A DNA stretch of 64,000 bases, taken from contig CAWEIK010000001.1 in the NCBI GenBank assembly GCA_963809175.1, positions 620,001 through 684,000 of the forward strand, written 5' to 3'. Below are positions 1 to 8,765 of this stretch, piece after piece (position 1 is the stretch's first letter; each line of letters opens with the position of its first letter). Made by a program: the position numbers and the translations under genes. A model generated the notes under the pieces. That model was not told the origin of the DNA and ran no database searches. It was given only the letters and a program-made list of their open reading frames with translations. This DNA comes from JACCTU01 sp963809175. GTDB lineage: Bacteria; Actinomycetota; Thermoleophilia; Gaiellales; Gaiellaceae.

Positions 1-482
1 CCGCCCACGCCTCGAGGGCGTGCACGAGCGCGGAGGTCCGGATCGTCGTGCGCCAGCGGCCGGTAGAGGGCCTGGAGCTGCGCGCTCGCAACCATCGGCG
101 CCGCGGCGATCGTGCCGAGCGTCGCGCCGTTGAGCTTGACGCCGACGGCGTTCAACGCGATGTCGAACTCGCCGGTGACCTGCGCGCTCGGCGCGTTGGC
201 CCTCAGCCACTGCTTGAAGTCGTTCCGCAACGCGTTGAGCTGCGCGCGGTAGTTCTTGACCGCGGTCGAACCGAAGTCGATCTTCTTGCCGTTCGCGGGC
301 TTCGTCTTCTCGGACGTCGCCAGCGGGTCACCCTTCAGCACGACGAGCGCGCTGCCGGTGTCGACGGACGGTGTCGTCGTGCCACCGTCGGTCTCGCTCC
401 GCATCCCTGCTGTTGCAGCAGTCGCGAGCATCGCAACCGCAATCAGGACGCCAAGCGTCAGAAGAACAGTCCTCTTCAGCAC
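1..482 (-). CDS. Subtilase-family (S8) protease, N-terminal part, cut by window edge
   Basis: This is the beginning of a secreted protein; the catalytic part lies beyond position 1. From the GTG at 482 the product starts with a basic stretch and a hydrophobic segment (VLKRTVLLTLGVLIAVAM), a Sec signal peptide with likely cleavage after ATAATA. Residues about 40-150 look like an inhibitor-I9 propeptide (VVLKGDPLA, then a charged region and LGTIAAAPMVASAQ), as found in subtilisin precursors. Near position 37 the frame breaks: ALVHALEAW, typical of the junction to the S8 domain, continues one frame over. A GGGGAG ribosome site lies directly before the GTG, rather close, so the exact start (GTG 482 or CTG 479) is uncertain. 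The family call rests on the propeptide and on the two S8 genes that follow. Confidence 0.6.
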   Translation of the reverse strand, partial: MLKRTVLLTLGVLIAVAMLATAATAGMRSETDGGTTTPSVDTGSALVVLKGDPLATSEKTKPANGKKIDFGSTAVKNYRAQLNALRNDFKQWLRANAPSAQVTGEFDIALNAVGVKLNGATLGTIAAAPMVASAQLQALYRPLAHDDPDLRARARPRGVG

Positions 483-557
483 CTCTCCCCTTTCAGTTAT
501 GAACCTGCGTCGCGCCGTGCATCCCCCTGGCGCGATGCATCCCCTCCGAGCCGGCGC

Positions 558-586
558 AACGTAGCAGCGCTCTGAGGGGCCTTCAA
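558..586 (-). promoter_or_regulatory. Predicted sigma70-type promoter for the first protease
   Basis: On the minus strand TTGAAG (586-581) and TACGTT (563-558) are separated by exactly 17 bases, close to the housekeeping -35/-10 pattern. It would start transcription near 551 and leave a leader of about 69 nt before the GTG at 482. That leader resembles in layout the leaders of the other two proteases. Confidence 0.5.
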
Positions 587-649
587 TGAAGGCGCCTCTA
601 TATGCGGCGCGGTATCGCGCTGGAACGACGGCGGCGGATCGGTGGCACC

Positions 650-971
650 ATGGGACGCATGAAGCTGCTCGCTCTCGTCGGCATCGCCCTCGTGAGCGGC
701 GGAGCCGCCAAGCCCGCCCTGCGTCCGGTCGATCTCGATCCGTTGACGCTTCGAGCGACCAACTTTCGCGCCAACGAGCGCGTGAAGCTCTTGTTCTCGG
801 CGCCTCCGGTCAGCTCTTCGCCGCGTCGTTCGCGCAGGGCCCCGTGGCGGGTTCCGGGTTGTGTATCGCGTCGCCGTCGGACGCTGCGACTCGGTCGTCG
901 TTCAGGCGATCGGCGCCCGCGGCAGTCGCGCGACGTTCCAGCGCGACGCGCCTGACTGCATCGAGCCGTAG
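650..971 (+). CDS. Small secreted protein of unknown function, two frameshifts
   Basis: Unrecognised gene of about 100 codons. It starts at ATG 650 or 659; the second gives MKLLALVGIALVSGGAA, a clean signal peptide. The mature part begins PALRPVDLDPLTLRATNF. Coding signal then changes frame near 800 (GQLFAASFAQ) and again near 838 (RGGFRVVYRVAVGRCDSVVVQ), ending APDCIEP with TAG at 969-971. Two cysteines near the C terminus could form a disulfide in the exported protein. The beta-rich, glycine-containing pattern is reminiscent of small conserved secreted proteins, but I cannot name a family. It lies convergent to the second protease, with a strong hairpin between them. The reconstruction across two shifts is inference. 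Confidence 0.5.
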
Positions 972-975
972 TCAT

Positions 976-1007
976 GGAGAGGCCGCCGCGGTTGCGGCGG
1001 CCTCTCC
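976..1007. terminator. Bidirectional hairpin terminator
   Basis: A perfect 14-bp stem (976-989 with 994-1007, arm GGAGAGGCCGCCGC) closes a GGTT loop. It lies between the convergent ends of the small secreted gene (971) and the second protease (1024). There is only a weak T-rich stretch (ACGTTTCGTT) on the plus side, so it may work as a stem-only terminator or 3' end protector. Confidence 0.65.
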
Positions 1008-1023
1008 ACGTTTCGTTCCGTTC

Positions 1024-4000
1024 CTACGGAGTGACGCTCTCGACGATGACGTCACCCTGGCCGACGAGCACGTTCGCGTCCGTCACGCACGTCGACGTTG
1101 CCGAAGAGCACCCGGCCGGCACCCGGCGACGGCGTTCGCCGTCACCGAGCCCGGCGACCGTCCAGGACGCTCCGGACGGGCGCAGCGCGTTCGCGTCCGT
1201 GACCGAGATCGACCCCAAGCGCCGCCGTCTTGAAGAAGACGTCGATGTACTTGTACGTCGTGCTCCCCGCAGGGACGTGAAGCCGTCGACGACGACCTTC
1301 CACTCTCCCGCTGCCGGGTTGGCGATCGTCACCGACTCCTCGGAGTCTCCGTCCGCGGCCTGTCCGGCGAGGACGCAGGTCCCGGTCGTGCAGTTGTAGA
1401 CGAAGAGATCGAGGTCGGCTGCCGGATCGCCCGGGCTCCCGATCGTCGCGCGAAGCGACGACGCTCCCGTCGGCACCATGACCGTGCGCGTCTCTGACAG
1501 CCAGGTTCGCGATGGTCGGAGTCAGGCGCAACGCGCTACCCATGTTCGAACCCACTGCCCGGCCGGTGAACGCGCCGAACAGGTTCGTCATCGTGTAGCT
1601 CCGCGCGACCGGCACCCCGATCGTCGCCGACGCGATCATGTCGGGGTTCGGGGAGACGGTCGCACCGAGGATGGTCGCCGTCAACGTGTACGGCGCCGCC
1701 GCGGGATACGAGTCCGACCGCCGGTGAGCATCGACGCTCACTTCCCAGACACCGGCCTGCGGGTTCGACGTCGTCCGACTCAACGCGCCACCCGTGCTGG
1801 TACAACCACCGAAGTTCGGGTTGTAACAGTTGGACACCGCGTTCGAGTCGATCGCGAGGCCCCACGGATGCCAACGCAGGAAGCGAATCGCTCCCGCACC
1901 CGCCGCTGTGCCGCCACCGGTCATGTCGACCTTGAGCGCCGGAACGCCGGCCGGAACGCGGAAGAAGTAGTGATCCGTCTGCCCGCGGTGGATCGTGCCG
2001 GTGAGTGCGACCGAGAAGTTGTTCCCGACGTTGAACTCGTACGGCACGATCACCGTGTTCATCGTCTGGTACTCGATTCCCGGCTCGCTCGGATCGTTCA
2101 GCGTCAGGATCGCCGAGTGGTACCCGACGGCTGACGGGTTGACCGTCACCGCGCAGCGTCGCCGAGCCGCCCTTGGCCAGCGTGATCGTGCCGGCGGACG
2201 AGAACGTCCCGTCGTTGCCGATCCAGCCGACGTTGTAGGTGATCGAGCCGCCGGGGCCGTCGTGCCGCGTGAACGTGTAGTTCCGCTGTACGGCTGCCCG
2301 AGGACGACACCCTCACGGTCGTAGATGCCCTCACCGGCACCCGGCGTCGCCAGGAAGCTGCTGAGGATCGTGTTGACCGGCACCGAGGAGGTGATCCGGA
2401 CGGTCTTCAGGTTCTGCCGGAGCAGGTTCCATGCTCGCCTGGATGTTGATCAGGCCGAGACCCTGGTCGTGCGCCTGGAACCGCGACCCCTCGGTCGAGG
2501 TACGGTCGCGGTCGAGTACAGCGCCTGCCGGATCTGGTCCGGCTGACGCTGCGCGCCGGCCTGCTTCGCAGCGCTCACGAGGAGCGCCCCGACACCGGTC
2601 GCCTGCGGCGCCGCCATCGAGGTGCCGTTGAACATCGCGTAGCCCGAGGCAGGGTGTACGTCCCGGCAACCGGGCCGGGCGCCTGCCACATCGGGGTCGA
2701 CGAGATCGCCGCGCCAGCCGCGACGAGGTTCGGCGAGAAGCCGCCGTCCTCACGCGGACCGCGCGAGCTGAAGTAGTGCAGGTTGTGCGTGAACGGCATC
2801 GGCGTGCCGTAGTTCCGCTCGTACGTCTCGGACGTGATGTACGCGCCCATCCCGACGACGTCCGTGCAGAGACCAGGGTCGCCGGCCGTGTTGATGCCGG
2901 GGCCGCTGTTGCCGGCAGAGAGGAACATCTGCACCTTCGACTGGTCGATCAGCCGCGTCGTAGAGCGCGCAGCGGGCGTTGTTGCCGTCGTTCAGCGCCG
3001 GCAGGCCGCCGATCGACATGTTGATCACGTCGACGTTCTTCTGCTTGGCGACGAAGATCATGCCCTCGAAGAGCGCGTGGGCCGTGCAGCCGGCGACGAA
3101 GAGGCACGCACGCGAGGAGACGATCTTCGCTCCAGGCGCGGCACCGCTCATCGGGCCGCCGAACAGCCTGTTCCCGGCCGCGATGCCCGCGACGTGCGAG
3201 CCGTGCGCGCCCGCGACGATGCCGAGGTTCACGTACTTGTTCTTGCCGTCGGTCTGGACGACGAACGGCACGCGATCCGCGGCCGGAGTCGCGGCGTTCT
3301 CGGTGCCGAAGTAGCCGACGTCCTTGTTGACGACGTAGTCCCGCATCGCGGTCTGGTCGGCGAACGAGAGGTCGTCGTCGGTGTCCCACCAGACCTGCCC
3401 GGTCGCGTCGTTCCAGAGGACCGCGAAGGTGTCGGTGCGGTCGCCGTCGCGGTTGAGGTCGCCGGTGGCGCCGCTCGTAGCGGAGTTGTACTCGCCGCCG
3501 AACGTCGCGGTCGCCTCGCGGAACTCGCCGATCCGGTACGAGCCGGCGGCGGGAGCGGTGTAGGTGGCGCCGCCGAACGTGAACGTCGCGCCGCTGACCT
3601 GGGTCGCCATGTTGATCCAGGTCGGATCCGGATCCGTCAGCGGGTCGGTGCCGGTGACCCAGTCGACGATCTTGCGCCTCGCCGGTGCTGGTGGTCGTGA
3701 GGCTCGGATGGTCGAGCGAGACGCCGGTGTCGACGATGCCGATCGTGACGCCGCGACCGTCCCAGGTCGGGTTCGCGTCGACGAACTGCGCCGCGCCCGT
3801 GTCCCGGGTCGGCATGTACGGGTTCTGCCGCGGCGTCGCGGCGCCCGGAGCCGGCTGCGCGAGCGACCGGCGAGATGTTCTCGGGCCGCGGGTCCGGCAG
3901 CGGAATCAGTGTGTCGATGTCCGAAGCCAGGACGCCCGAGAGCGCAAAAGCTTCCTTGACCTTGTCGGTCGGGACGTCGGCGCGGATGTAGCCGAGCTCG

Positions 4001-4251
4001 TCGTCGCGATACCGAATCGTCGCGCCGAGACCCTGGAGCCCGTCGACGACGGTCTTCGTCTGGCCCGGCTGCGCGGCGACGAGCAGCGTGACGGTCTTGT
4101 CACCGCTGACGTGCGCCTTCTGCAGCAGAGCCGCCTCCTCCTTCGACAGCTTGCCGCCCGGCGTCTTGGCCGGCGCGACCGCTGCTGTCAGGACGAGCGT
4201 GAGTACGGCGCCTGCCAGCAGCAGGACCGCACGAATCACCTTTCGTGGCAT
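1024..4251 (-). CDS. Large secreted S8 (subtilisin-like) protease, multiply frameshifted
   Basis: Extracellular serine endopeptidase of about 1075 residues, read across at least nine frame changes. The start ATG at 4251 follows AAGGGGAGAGG and encodes a signal peptide (MPRKVIRAVLLLAGAVLTL). An I9-like propeptide covers about residues 40-140. The catalytic triad is visible: Asp in GIVDTGVSLDHPS (about 173), His in GAHGSHVAGIAAG (about 349) and Ser in FNGTSMAAPQATG (about 544). The Asp-His gap of about 175 residues is far longer than in subtilisin and resembles tripeptidyl-peptidase II-like S8 enzymes; it contains a DLNRDGDRTD segment that looks calcium-binding. The C-terminal 400 residues carry beta-sandwich material (DLDLFVYN, AGEWKVVVDGF) like bacterial pre-peptidase C-terminal domains. 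Frame changes include about 3855, 2940, 2670, 2500, 2440, 2290, 2155 and 1485. Either sequence errors or a decayed gene; sequence error is favoured because all triad regions are intact. Confidence 0.75.
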
Positions 4252-4382
4252 GCCTCTCCCCTTCTTGATGTTTGGAGCCGAATTGCGGCCCGGCCCCCCT
4301 CTGAACCCGAGCAATCTAGCCGGGATAATGACCGGATTTCAATCGCGGTTCCTCTATCGAGCCGATCTCGCCCCGAACGTGA

Positions 4383-4412
4383 AAGGAGGGCCGCCTTGCG
4401 GCGGCCCTCCTT
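4383..4412. terminator. Hairpin terminator downstream of the third protease
   Basis: A perfect 13-bp stem (4383-4395 with 4400-4412, arm AAGGAGGGCCGCC) closes a TTGC loop, 22 bases beyond the stop codon of the minus-strand protease ending at 4434. Its upper stem (GCCGCC/GGCGGC) is nearly the same as in the hairpin at 976-1007. It separates that protease from the promoter region of the next. Confidence 0.65.
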
Positions 4413-4433
4413 CTTGACGCTGCTACGGCCTGG

Positions 4434-6999
4434 TTACGGCCGGTCGATCACGAACGACACCGTCGTGGCCGTCTCCCAATGCGCGGGATTGGCCGGGTCG
4501 CCCAGTGCCTTCAGCAGCTTGACGGTCAGCGTGTACGTGCCGTCCGGAACGAGCTTCCGGTGGTCGCCGTTGCCGCCGCCGTTGTCGTGGCTCCGGTTCC
4601 CGTCCCACGGGAACGCGAAGATGCCGCCCGCCGAGGCGTTCCGCGGCAGGTAGTCGGACTCCAACCCGTTCGAGAAGACCGGGTGCACCGTCTGGCCGGC
4701 CGAGTTCTTGATCTCGACCTCCATCCGCCTCACCTGATGGTGGAAGTGGACGAGGATGTTCGGGATCTGGCCGGCGTTCTGGAGCGTGAACACGCTCCCG
4801 GCCGGTGCGATGTCGAACAGTCCCGGCCCGACCTGACGGCCGAGCACGAACAGGCCCGTCAGGATCTGGATCGACTGGTAGTCGCCCTTGAAGCCCGCGT
4901 ACGGGACGCTGAACTGGCTCCCGTCCGAGCCGCCGAGGACGACGTAGCCGCCGTACATGCTCCGGTCGGTGAGGCCGGCGCTCGGCGTGATCGTCACGTC
5001 GACCGTTGCCGAGCCACCCGCCGGCACCGTGACCGACGACGCGCTGAACGTCGCCGACGAGGCAGGCAGCAGGTACGGCGCCCCGCTCGCGAACGTGTTG
5101 TTGCTCGTCGCCGCCGCACCGAGGTGCGAGAGCGAGTACGTCTTCGCGGACGAGCTGCTGTTCTGGATCGTCAGCGTCCGGGTGCCTCCCAGGCCCTCAC
5201 CGAGCGAGAGCTTGCCGGGAGAGACGAGGGTCGTTGCCTGGATCGCATCGTCGATGTCGAGCATCCCGGCACCCTGCCGGTGAACGGCGTCCGGGATCGT
5301 CGGGAACCCGAAGAGCGGCTTCGGATCCGCGCTGTTCTGCAGGATCGTCCGCACGGTCACGGCGTCCAGCGTCTTGCCCTTCGCCTCGAGGAGCAGCGCG
5401 ACGGCACCCGCCACGTGCGGTGACGCCATCGAGGTGCCGCTGATGTTCGCGTAGCCGTTCTTCTGAAGCGGATACGTCGAGAGGATGTTCCCTCCCGGTG
5501 CACCGATGTCCGGCTTCACCGTCAGGTCGGCGGCGAGGCCCCACGACGTGAACGACGACGCGGTCCCTACGGTCGGCACGGCCTCGCTCGCGAACTGGTC
5601 GGTCCACGTGACCTGCTGTGGGCCTCCCGCCAGGAGCGTGTCGATTGCGTTGCCGCTGGCCTGCGAGATGAAGACCACGGGGATCGTCACCGGCTGCGTG
5701 TGCGGCGCCGCGATCGCGACCGTCGGCGTGAGCCTGCCGGGCTGGTTGTTGTAGAGGATCACGGCCGCCGCACCCGCACGCTCAGCCGCGAGCGCCTTGT
5801 GGTAGAAGCCGCACGTCCCGCGGCGGATCAAGGCGACCTTCCCGGTCATGCTCGGGAGCGTTGCGATCTCGAACAACCCGGTGGGCGGCGGTGGAATCGG
5901 AGCGCCGCAGCCGTCGTTGGTCGTCGTCTGGGTCCCCGTCCGGAAGAGATCGAAGGTGCCGGAGAGCGGCGGAACACCGGGCGTCCCGGATGCCGGGCCC
6001 CACGGGTGAAGGACGCCTCCGACCCTCAACGCGTACATCTCGGCCCGCGTGTTGTCGAACGACGCGACGCCGATCACCTTCTCGCCGACGCCGGGGGCGC
6101 CCGCGGAGTAGAGGTTGACGGGACCGCTGTTGCCGATCGACGCGACGACCTTGACGCCGCGCTCGGCAAGCCGAGTCGCCGCCTTGGCGGTCGGCGTGTC
6201 CGGCCAGTTGTTGTTGGCGTCGCCGATGCTCATGTTCAGGACGTCCATGTTGTCCCTGAGCACACGCTCCATGGCGGCGATCATGATGTCGGACGTCGTG
6301 TCGCCTTCACACCCGAAGACGCGGTAGGCACCGAAGGTCACGCCCGGCGCGACACCGTCGATCCTGCCGTTCGCGCCGACGATCCCCGCCACGTGCGAGC
6401 CGTGGCCGTTGCAGTCGTCGGGATTCGGATCGGGGTTCGGGATCGGGCTGATCGGAACACCCGCAGCGCTCGCGTTGTACGCGTCGCCGACGAAGTCCCA
6501 GCCGTTCGTGACCCGGCAGCCCGGCGCCGAAGCACCCGCCGAGGTCCGGGTGGTCGTAGTCGATTCCCGTGTCCATGACGGCGACCCGGATTCCGGAGCC
6601 GTCGAAACCGAGATCGCTCTTGACGAGGTCGGCCCCGGTGAGCCTGCCCGCGAAGTTCAGGTCGGGTTGGTAGTCAGGAAGCGAGAACGTCTGGTTCGGA
6701 TACACGGCCGCGACGCTGGGCAGCGACTCGATCGTGCCGACTTGTGCGGCGTCGGCGACGATCGACACACCGTTCCAGAGCTCGCTGAACGCGAACCGCT
6801 CGCCGTACTTGACTCCTGCCTTCTTCGCTTCGCCGCGGAACGACGCCGCTGAGCCCTTGAGCTCGACGAGCCACAGATTCGACCCGTTCTCCGCCTGCAG
6901 CGTGTCGCTACCGGCGCCCGAGGCGGGTGTCGCCCCGAGCGCCGTGAGCGCAAGCGCCAAGACGGCAGCGCGCACGACAACGTTTCTGATCGAACGCAT
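4434..6999 (-). CDS. Secreted S8 protease with PA domain (Vpr/lactocepin-like), one frameshift
   Basis: Extracellular subtilase of about 855 residues. ATG 6999 gives a signal peptide (MRSIRNVVVRAAVLALALTA) ending near ATPASGAG, then an I9 propeptide (VELKGSAASFRGEA...). The triad is complete: Asp143 in VMDTGIDYDHPDLG, His about 199 in GHGSHVAGIVGA, Ser about 523 in ISGTSMASPHVAGA. A protease-associated domain is inserted between His and Ser (ALIRRGTCGFYHKA, AAAVILYNN), the Vpr/C5a-peptidase arrangement. Beyond the catalytic domain are immunoglobulin-like beta domains ending PDGTYTLTVKLLKAL. One shift near 6525 (an apparent extra C after GGG) separates GGCFGAG from the VTNGWDF continuation. 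It is the upstream gene of the three-protease run and has its own promoter. Confidence 0.85.
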
Positions 7000-7069
7000 T
7001 CGCAGTTCTCTCCCCTCAATCAGTGTCTTCGTGCCCCGGGACCAGCCGGGGCCCCCTCTGCTGATCTAG

Positions 7070-7099
7070 AAGCTAATACTTTGCTTTCGCGAAAGTCAA
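7070..7099 (-). promoter_or_regulatory. Predicted sigma70-type promoter for the PA-domain protease
   Basis: On the minus strand TTGACT (7099-7094) and TAGCTT (7075-7070) are 18 bases apart. The expected start near 7063 leaves a 64-nt leader containing CTAGAT, AGAGGGGG, a 7-bp hairpin (GCCCCGG/CCGGGGC) and the AGGGGAGAG ribosome site. A TTTCGCGAAA palindrome sits in the spacer and might be an operator. Confidence 0.45.
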
Positions 7100-7115
7100 T
7101 GAACCGCGGACGGAG

Positions 7116-7146
7116 CCCCTTCGACCGGCTCGCAGAGCGAAAGGGG
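7116..7146. terminator. Weak hairpin between fumarase and the protease promoter
   Basis: CCCCTT (7116-7121) pairs with AAGGGG (7141-7146), with two more pairs across a one-base bulge. It lies just downstream of the fumarase stop on the minus strand. There is no T tract, so the call is tentative. Confidence 0.3.
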
Positions 7147-7151
7147 AGTCG

Positions 7152-8477
7152 CTACTCGTGCGGCTTGGCCATCCGGCGGTAGTCGAGCGCCTCGTCCAGC
7201 ACCGAGTCCTCGACGCCCTTCTCCTTTGCGACCTCCCGAAGCGAACGCCCCGATGCGGCCGCTTCCTTGACGATCTCCGCGCCGAGGTCGTAGCCGATGT
7301 ACGGGTTGAGTGCGGTCGCGGCCGCGAGCGTCTGCTCGGCGTAGCGCTCGTTCTGCTCGCGGTTCGCCTCGATCCCGTCGACGCACTTCTCAGCGAGGAG
7401 TCGCGAGGCGCTCGAGAGCAGCCGGATCGACTCGAGCAGGTTCCGGGCGATCAGCGGCACGTACACGTTCAATTCGAAGTGGCCGTTCATGCCGCCGATC
7501 GTGATCGCCGCGTCGTTGCCGATCACCTGCGCGGCGACCTGCGTGACGACCTCGGGAATGACCGGGTTCACCTTGCCCGGCATGATCGAGCTCCCCTTCT
7601 GGAGCTCCGGCAGGAAGAGCTCCGAGAGCCCGGCGCGCGGGCCCGAGCCCATGAAGCGAAGGTCGTTCGCGATCTTCGTCAGCGAGACGGCGACCGTCTT
7701 GAGCGCGCCCGAGGCCTCGACGAGCGCGTCGCGCGCGGCCTGCGACTCGAACGGATCGGCGGGCGGGTTGATCTGGAGCCCGGTCTCCGCCGACAAGAGC
7801 TTGCGGACGCGCTCGGCGAACTCGGGGTGCGTGTTCAGGCCGGTGCCGACGGCGGTGCCGCCGAGCGGGATCTGGCCGACGCGGCCGAGCGTCGCCTCGA
7901 CACGCTTCTGGCCCTGGCGCACCTGAGCGGCGTAGCCGGCGAACTCCTGGCCGAGGGTCACGGGGACCGCGTCCATCCAGTGCGTGCGGCCGGACTTGAC
8001 GACGTCGTCGAACTCGCGCGCCTTCGCCTCGAGCGAGGTCGCGAGCTGGTCGAGCGCAGGCAGCAGATCGTGCGTGAGCTGCTCGAGGGCGGCGAGGTGG
8101 ACCGCCGACGGGAAGACGTCGTTCGAGGACTGGCCCATGTTGACGTCGTCGTTCGCGTGGACGTCGTCGCCGGCCAGCGTCGCGAGGACCTCGTTCGCGT
8201 TCATGTTCGAGCTCGTGCCGGAGCCCGTCTGGAAGACGTCGATCGGGAACTGATCGTCGAGCTCGCCCGCAGCGACCCGCTCGGCGGCGGCGGCGATCCG
8301 CTCGGCCTTGTCGGCGTCGAGCAGGCCGAGCTGCGCGTTCGCGCGCGCGCTCGCGCCCTTGATCCGTCCGAGCCAGCGCGCGACGTGGACGGGGATCGGC
8401 TCACCCGAGACGAGGAAGTTCGCGACCGCCTTCGCCGTCTCTCCGCCCCACAGCTCCTTGCGCTCCGTGGTGGCCAC
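7152..8477 (-). CDS. fumC: Fumarate hydratase class II
   Basis: Cytoplasmic, iron-independent enzyme converting fumarate to L-malate in the TCA cycle. The product is 441 residues from GTG 8477 (VATTERKELWGGETAKAVANF), close to the family's usual 460. Family hallmarks are present: GSGTSSNMNANEV, GRTHWMDAVPVTLGQE, and the signature loop GSSIMPGKVNPVIPE with its catalytic serine. A longer frame continues upstream to 8654, but that stretch is the out-of-frame zinc-ribbon gene, so the GTG is preferred. It follows the zinc-ribbon gene by 14 bases and probably shares its transcript. Confidence 0.95.
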   Translation of the reverse strand: MATTERKELWGGETAKAVANFLVSGEPIPVHVARWLGRIKGASARANAQLGLLDADKAERIAAAAERVAAGELDDQFPIDVFQTGSGTSSNMNANEVLATLAGDDVHANDDVNMGQSSNDVFPSAVHLAALEQLTHDLLPALDQLATSLEAKAREFDDVVKSGRTHWMDAVPVTLGQEFAGYAAQVRQGQKRVEATLGRVGQIPLGGTAVGTGLNTHPEFAERVRKLLSAETGLQINPPADPFESQAARDALVEASGALKTVAVSLTKIANDLRFMGSGPRAGLSELFLPELQKGSSIMPGKVNPVIPEVVTQVAAQVIGNDAAITIGGMNGHFELNVYVPLIARNLLESIRLLSSASRLLAEKCVDGIEANREQNERYAEQTLAAATALNPYIGYDLGAEIVKEAAASGRSLREVAKEKGVEDSVLDEALDYRRMAKPHE

Positions 8478-8491
8478 GGAGGCCAGCTTAG

Positions 8492-8680
8492 CTAGGCGAC
8501 TGCGCGCAGCCTGCGCTGGTGCGGCGGCCGCTCGCGGAGGATGCGACGGGTGCGCTCGTCGAGGTCGGACACGTGCGCCCAGCCGAGATAGCCGCAGCGC
8601 GGGCAGTCCGGTTCGTGGTTCAAGTCGGTACGTCGCTGGCCACAGCCGAGGCACTCGATGAGACGTGTCTCCACACTCAT
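8492..8680 (-). CDS. Small zinc-ribbon protein
   Basis: A 62-residue protein from ATG 8680 (MSVETRLIECLGCGQRR). Four cysteines in two pairs, ECLGCGQ and DCPRCGYLGW, form a zinc-ribbon knuckle arrangement. The basic C terminus (TRRILRERPPHQRRLR) could contact nucleic acid. No named family recognised; similar mini zinc ribbons occur as accessory proteins in actinomycetes. It lies between fprA and fumC, with 14 bases to fumC, so co-transcription is likely. Its cysteine pairs argue strongly that this short frame is real. Confidence 0.75.
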   Translation of the reverse strand: MSVETRLIECLGCGQRRTDLNHEPDCPRCGYLGWAHVSDLDERTRRILRERPPHQRRLRAVA

Positions 8681-8765
8681 TCTTTCGGAGCGAAGGGGCC
8701 TTCGGATTACCCGCGGAGTCCCTCGTTTCAGGGATGCTCGAAAGTCGTGTTCGGCCCGGTTCAAA

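Noticed and set aside
1024..4251. Protease gene as a true pseudogene
   Set aside because: Many breaks are present, but the catalytic triad, propeptide, promoter-like region and ribosome site are all preserved and neighbouring essential genes show the same kind of break, so I annotate it as a gene.
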